A stretch of 64,000 nucleotides of DNA from Thermoanaerobacterium thermosulfurigenes. Its GTDB lineage: Bacteria > Bacillota > Thermoanaerobacteria > Thermoanaerobacterales > Thermoanaerobacteraceae. The notes beneath the pieces were generated by a model. It saw nothing but the letters and a program-made list of their open reading frames with translations. It did no database searches and was not told the DNA's origin. Below, in pieces: positions 62,374 through 64,000 of the stretch. The stretch lies in NCBI RefSeq assembly GCF_051201035.1, contig NZ_JBPODR010000011.1, forward strand, positions 25,477-89,476, read 5' to 3'. The position numbers and the translations under genes were made by a program. Every line of letters begins with the position of its first letter. Position 1 is the first letter of the stretch.

Positions 62374-63669
62374 TTACTGTCTTATTGATTCTACAATTTT
62401 ATCAGCCTTACTCAAATGATTATTACACTTGTCTGCATTACCATCTTCTAAATACAATATGGATAGCTTTATATGGACTTTTAGCAATTCTTTTATGCTG
62501 TTTATATTTTTGGCGACTTCCAATATTTTATTGTATATGTGTATCACTTTTTCTCTATCATTTAATTGCTTATAAATATCAGCCAATCTATAATTTCCCA
62601 TTATGATGTATTCTATGTCATTGTTTTTATTAGCTATCGAAATGCCTTCTTCCATGAGATTTATAAATTCTTTGATGTGCCCCATTTTTAATAAAACATT
62701 GGCTTTTTCAATAAGCGTGTGGGACAATAACTTTTCATCTTTGTTACGCCTTATTTTCTCTGCTTTATCAAAATACTCCAAAGACTTTTCATAATCATTT
62801 AGATCTGCATAAATTTCGCCAATATTGCTGTAAATCAATCCTGATATTGAATCTTCATCATTAACATTATTTAGTAAATTTTTATATGCGTCTAAAGATT
62901 TTTCAAGAAAGCCCATTTCCCTGAAGCAATTGGCTTTTATAGAACTTGCATAAATATAGTTAATAAGTTCATCGGATTTATTACAATCTTTAAGAAATTT
63001 CTCAACATATTCTATTGCAACATCATATTTGCCAATGTGTTTATAACATAATGAAATATTATAAATCGCTTTATTTCTTATACTTTTATCATTTGTTTCC
63101 TCAGCAAAACTCATGGCTTTATCAAAGTAAAATATTGCTTCTGCATAATCAGTTATATTCATCTTGCAAACGCCCAACATGTTATAAACGTATGGTATCT
63201 GTTCCTTGAATCCATACATCATCAATAGTTCAAGGGCTTTGTTGTAATTTAGTATTGCATCTATATATTTATTTGCATTATACATTATGTCGCCAATTTT
63301 AATGCTTATCAGTGCGTTTACTCGCTTTCTTCCGTATTTTTCTGCAATTTCAAGTAATTCATTTACTTTGCTTAAATCCTCTTCATTGTTAATCTCTTTT
63401 AATTTTTGGATACAATAGTATTCGGCTTCTTCTGCAGGTGTCATTAAAAGGTATTCACCATCTATGTTTAGATTTATGCCAATTTCTTTGGCTCTTTTAT
63501 TAAGTTTCTTTGCAATGGCAGAAGCTGTTTCTTTGCTCATAGTGCTTCTACCGCTTTCAATCATGCTTATAAAACCTCTGGTAATGTTTTTATCCTGTAG
63601 TTCTTTCTGTTTCATCTTAAGCATTTTCCTGATTTTCTTTAGTCTTTCACCTTGAGTTGAAAATTCCAT
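62374..63669 (-). CDS. XRE-type HTH regulator with TPR array
   Basis: 431 residues. Residues 8-60 are a lambda/XRE helix-turn-helix (RLKKIRKMLKMKQKELQ, ITRGFISMIESGRSTMSKET); from about 95 on come roughly eight TPR-like helical repeats (IDAILNYNKALELLMMYG, YAEAIFYFDKAMSFAEE, YEKSLEYFDKAEKIRR, and others). This is the layout of RRNPP-family regulators, which bind short signalling peptides in the TPR domain. The ligand here is unknown, but a short peptide gene lies directly downstream. Confidence 0.85.
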   Translation of the reverse strand: MEFSTQGERLKKIRKMLKMKQKELQDKNITRGFISMIESGRSTMSKETASAIAKKLNKRAKEIGINLNIDGEYLLMTPAEEAEYYCIQKLKEINNEEDLSKVNELLEIAEKYGRKRVNALISIKIGDIMYNANKYIDAILNYNKALELLMMYGFKEQIPYVYNMLGVCKMNITDYAEAIFYFDKAMSFAEETNDKSIRNKAIYNISLCYKHIGKYDVAIEYVEKFLKDCNKSDELINYIYASSIKANCFREMGFLEKSLDAYKNLLNNVNDEDSISGLIYSNIGEIYADLNDYEKSLEYFDKAEKIRRNKDEKLLSHTLIEKANVLLKMGHIKEFINLMEEGISIANKNNDIEYIIMGNYRLADIYKQLNDREKVIHIYNKILEVAKNINSIKELLKVHIKLSILYLEDGNADKCNNHLSKADKIVESIRQ

Positions 63670-63700
63670 ATAAATTTCCCACTTTCCTTCTTTATATACT

Positions 63701-63714
63701 GTCTTAAGTCTTAA
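63701..63714. repeat. tandem heptamer upstream of the HTH-TPR gene
   Basis: Two adjacent copies of TTAAGAC on the minus strand, about 35 bp upstream of the regulator start, between it and TATAAT-like sequence. Candidate autoregulatory site. Confidence 0.4.
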
Positions 63715-63825
63715 ATTAATATCTATTATATAATAAATGACTTCTAAAGACTATTATTTGCCCTTTAACAAATCAAATATATTTTAATAACTCAAACTTC
63801 GCACTTATAAAAGTAGCTCTGTACC

Positions 63826-64000
63826 TTGATAATTCAATATTATTTGGCTATAAAATAGCATGAGACCTCCATTTTTGGTATAATTGAATTATCAAAAAAT
63901 AAACCAATTGGAGGCTCATGCTATGAATAGTATAACACAAAATTACCAAATTGATAATAAGGTTTCTACTTCGATTAAAAGTTTCTTCAAAAAATATAGA
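63826..64000 (+). mobile_element. left end of an insertion sequence with fold-back leader
   Basis: Inverted repeat TTGATAATTCAAT/ATTGAATTATCAA (63826-63838, 63883-63895), then an extended -10 promoter TGGTATAAT (63877-63884) and a transposase start. A second inverted repeat, AGCATGAGACCTCCA (63857-63871) with TGGAGGCTCATGCT (63909-63922), folds over the RBS and start of the transposase only in transcripts that enter from outside. The element's true left boundary is not known. Confidence 0.7.
63923..64000 (+). CDS. transposase, N-terminal fragment (window edge)
   Basis: Begins at ATG 63923 behind GGAGG and is open to the window end. The first residues (NSITQNYQIDNKVSTSIKSF) resemble the opening of IS4-type DDE transposases from Firmicutes. 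The rest lies outside the window. Confidence 0.65.
   Translation, partial: MNSITQNYQIDNKVSTSIKSFFKKYR

Overview
The window looks like chromosomal DNA of a low-GC, anaerobic, spore-forming Firmicute. Thermoanaerobacterium or a close relative in the Thermoanaerobacterales is the best guess. This rests on the AT-rich base composition, strong AGGAGG-type ribosome binding sites, a SpoVB-like flippase, CIRCE-controlled groESL, S-box and purine riboswitches, and the general character of the proteins. No rRNA or species marker is present, so the genus is an inference.

Layout. 1-2.1 kb: an ABC exporter (+). 2.1-2.9 kb: eight tRNA genes (-) with their own promoter and terminator. 3-6.7 kb: phosphodiesterase, rdgB, rph and a cell-wall amidase (-). 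7-14.6 kb: an oligopeptide ABC transporter oppA-B-C-D-F plus an upstream second oppA interrupted by one amber codon. 15-22.5 kb: pcrA-ligA-gatC-gatA-gatB. 22.6-27.4 kb: a TrpR-like protein and a cellobiose-type PTS locus led by a PRD regulator. 27.5-30.3 kb: SAM riboswitch and metNIQ (+). 30.4-35 kb: spoVB-like gene, luxS, an M20 amidohydrolase, murI. 35-47.3 kb: a large purine block consisting of guaB-guaA behind a guanine-class riboswitch, then a purine permease and purE-C-F-M-N-H-D behind a tandem guanine plus PRPP (ykkC subtype 2b) riboswitch. 47.3-49.4 kb: groES-groEL. 49.5-53.4 kb: an accessory patch with a triplicated-repeat protein, five tiny membrane-peptide genes of two families, a subtilisin-like protease and a membrane protein. 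53.5-61.1 kb: a PF04392-type ABC importer (-) and a branched-chain amino acid importer livK-H-M-G-F (+). 61.2-64 kb: a HTH-TPR regulator, a 25-codon peptide gene and a frameshifted MFS transporter, then the left end of an insertion sequence whose transposase runs off the window.

The purine genes form one regulatory story. Guanine sensing acts on both transcription units, and PRPP sensing is added only on the permease/IMP-synthesis unit, so IMP synthesis should run when PRPP is high or guanine is low. The most novel-looking parts are the HTH-TPR/peptide/MFS module, the membrane-peptide cluster with its repeated promoter-plus-hairpin element, and the fold-back hairpin of the insertion sequence. 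Three genes (oppA2, the PTS EIIC gene, the MFS gene) each carry a single-base disruption. These are either real decay or sequencing errors and can be tested directly.
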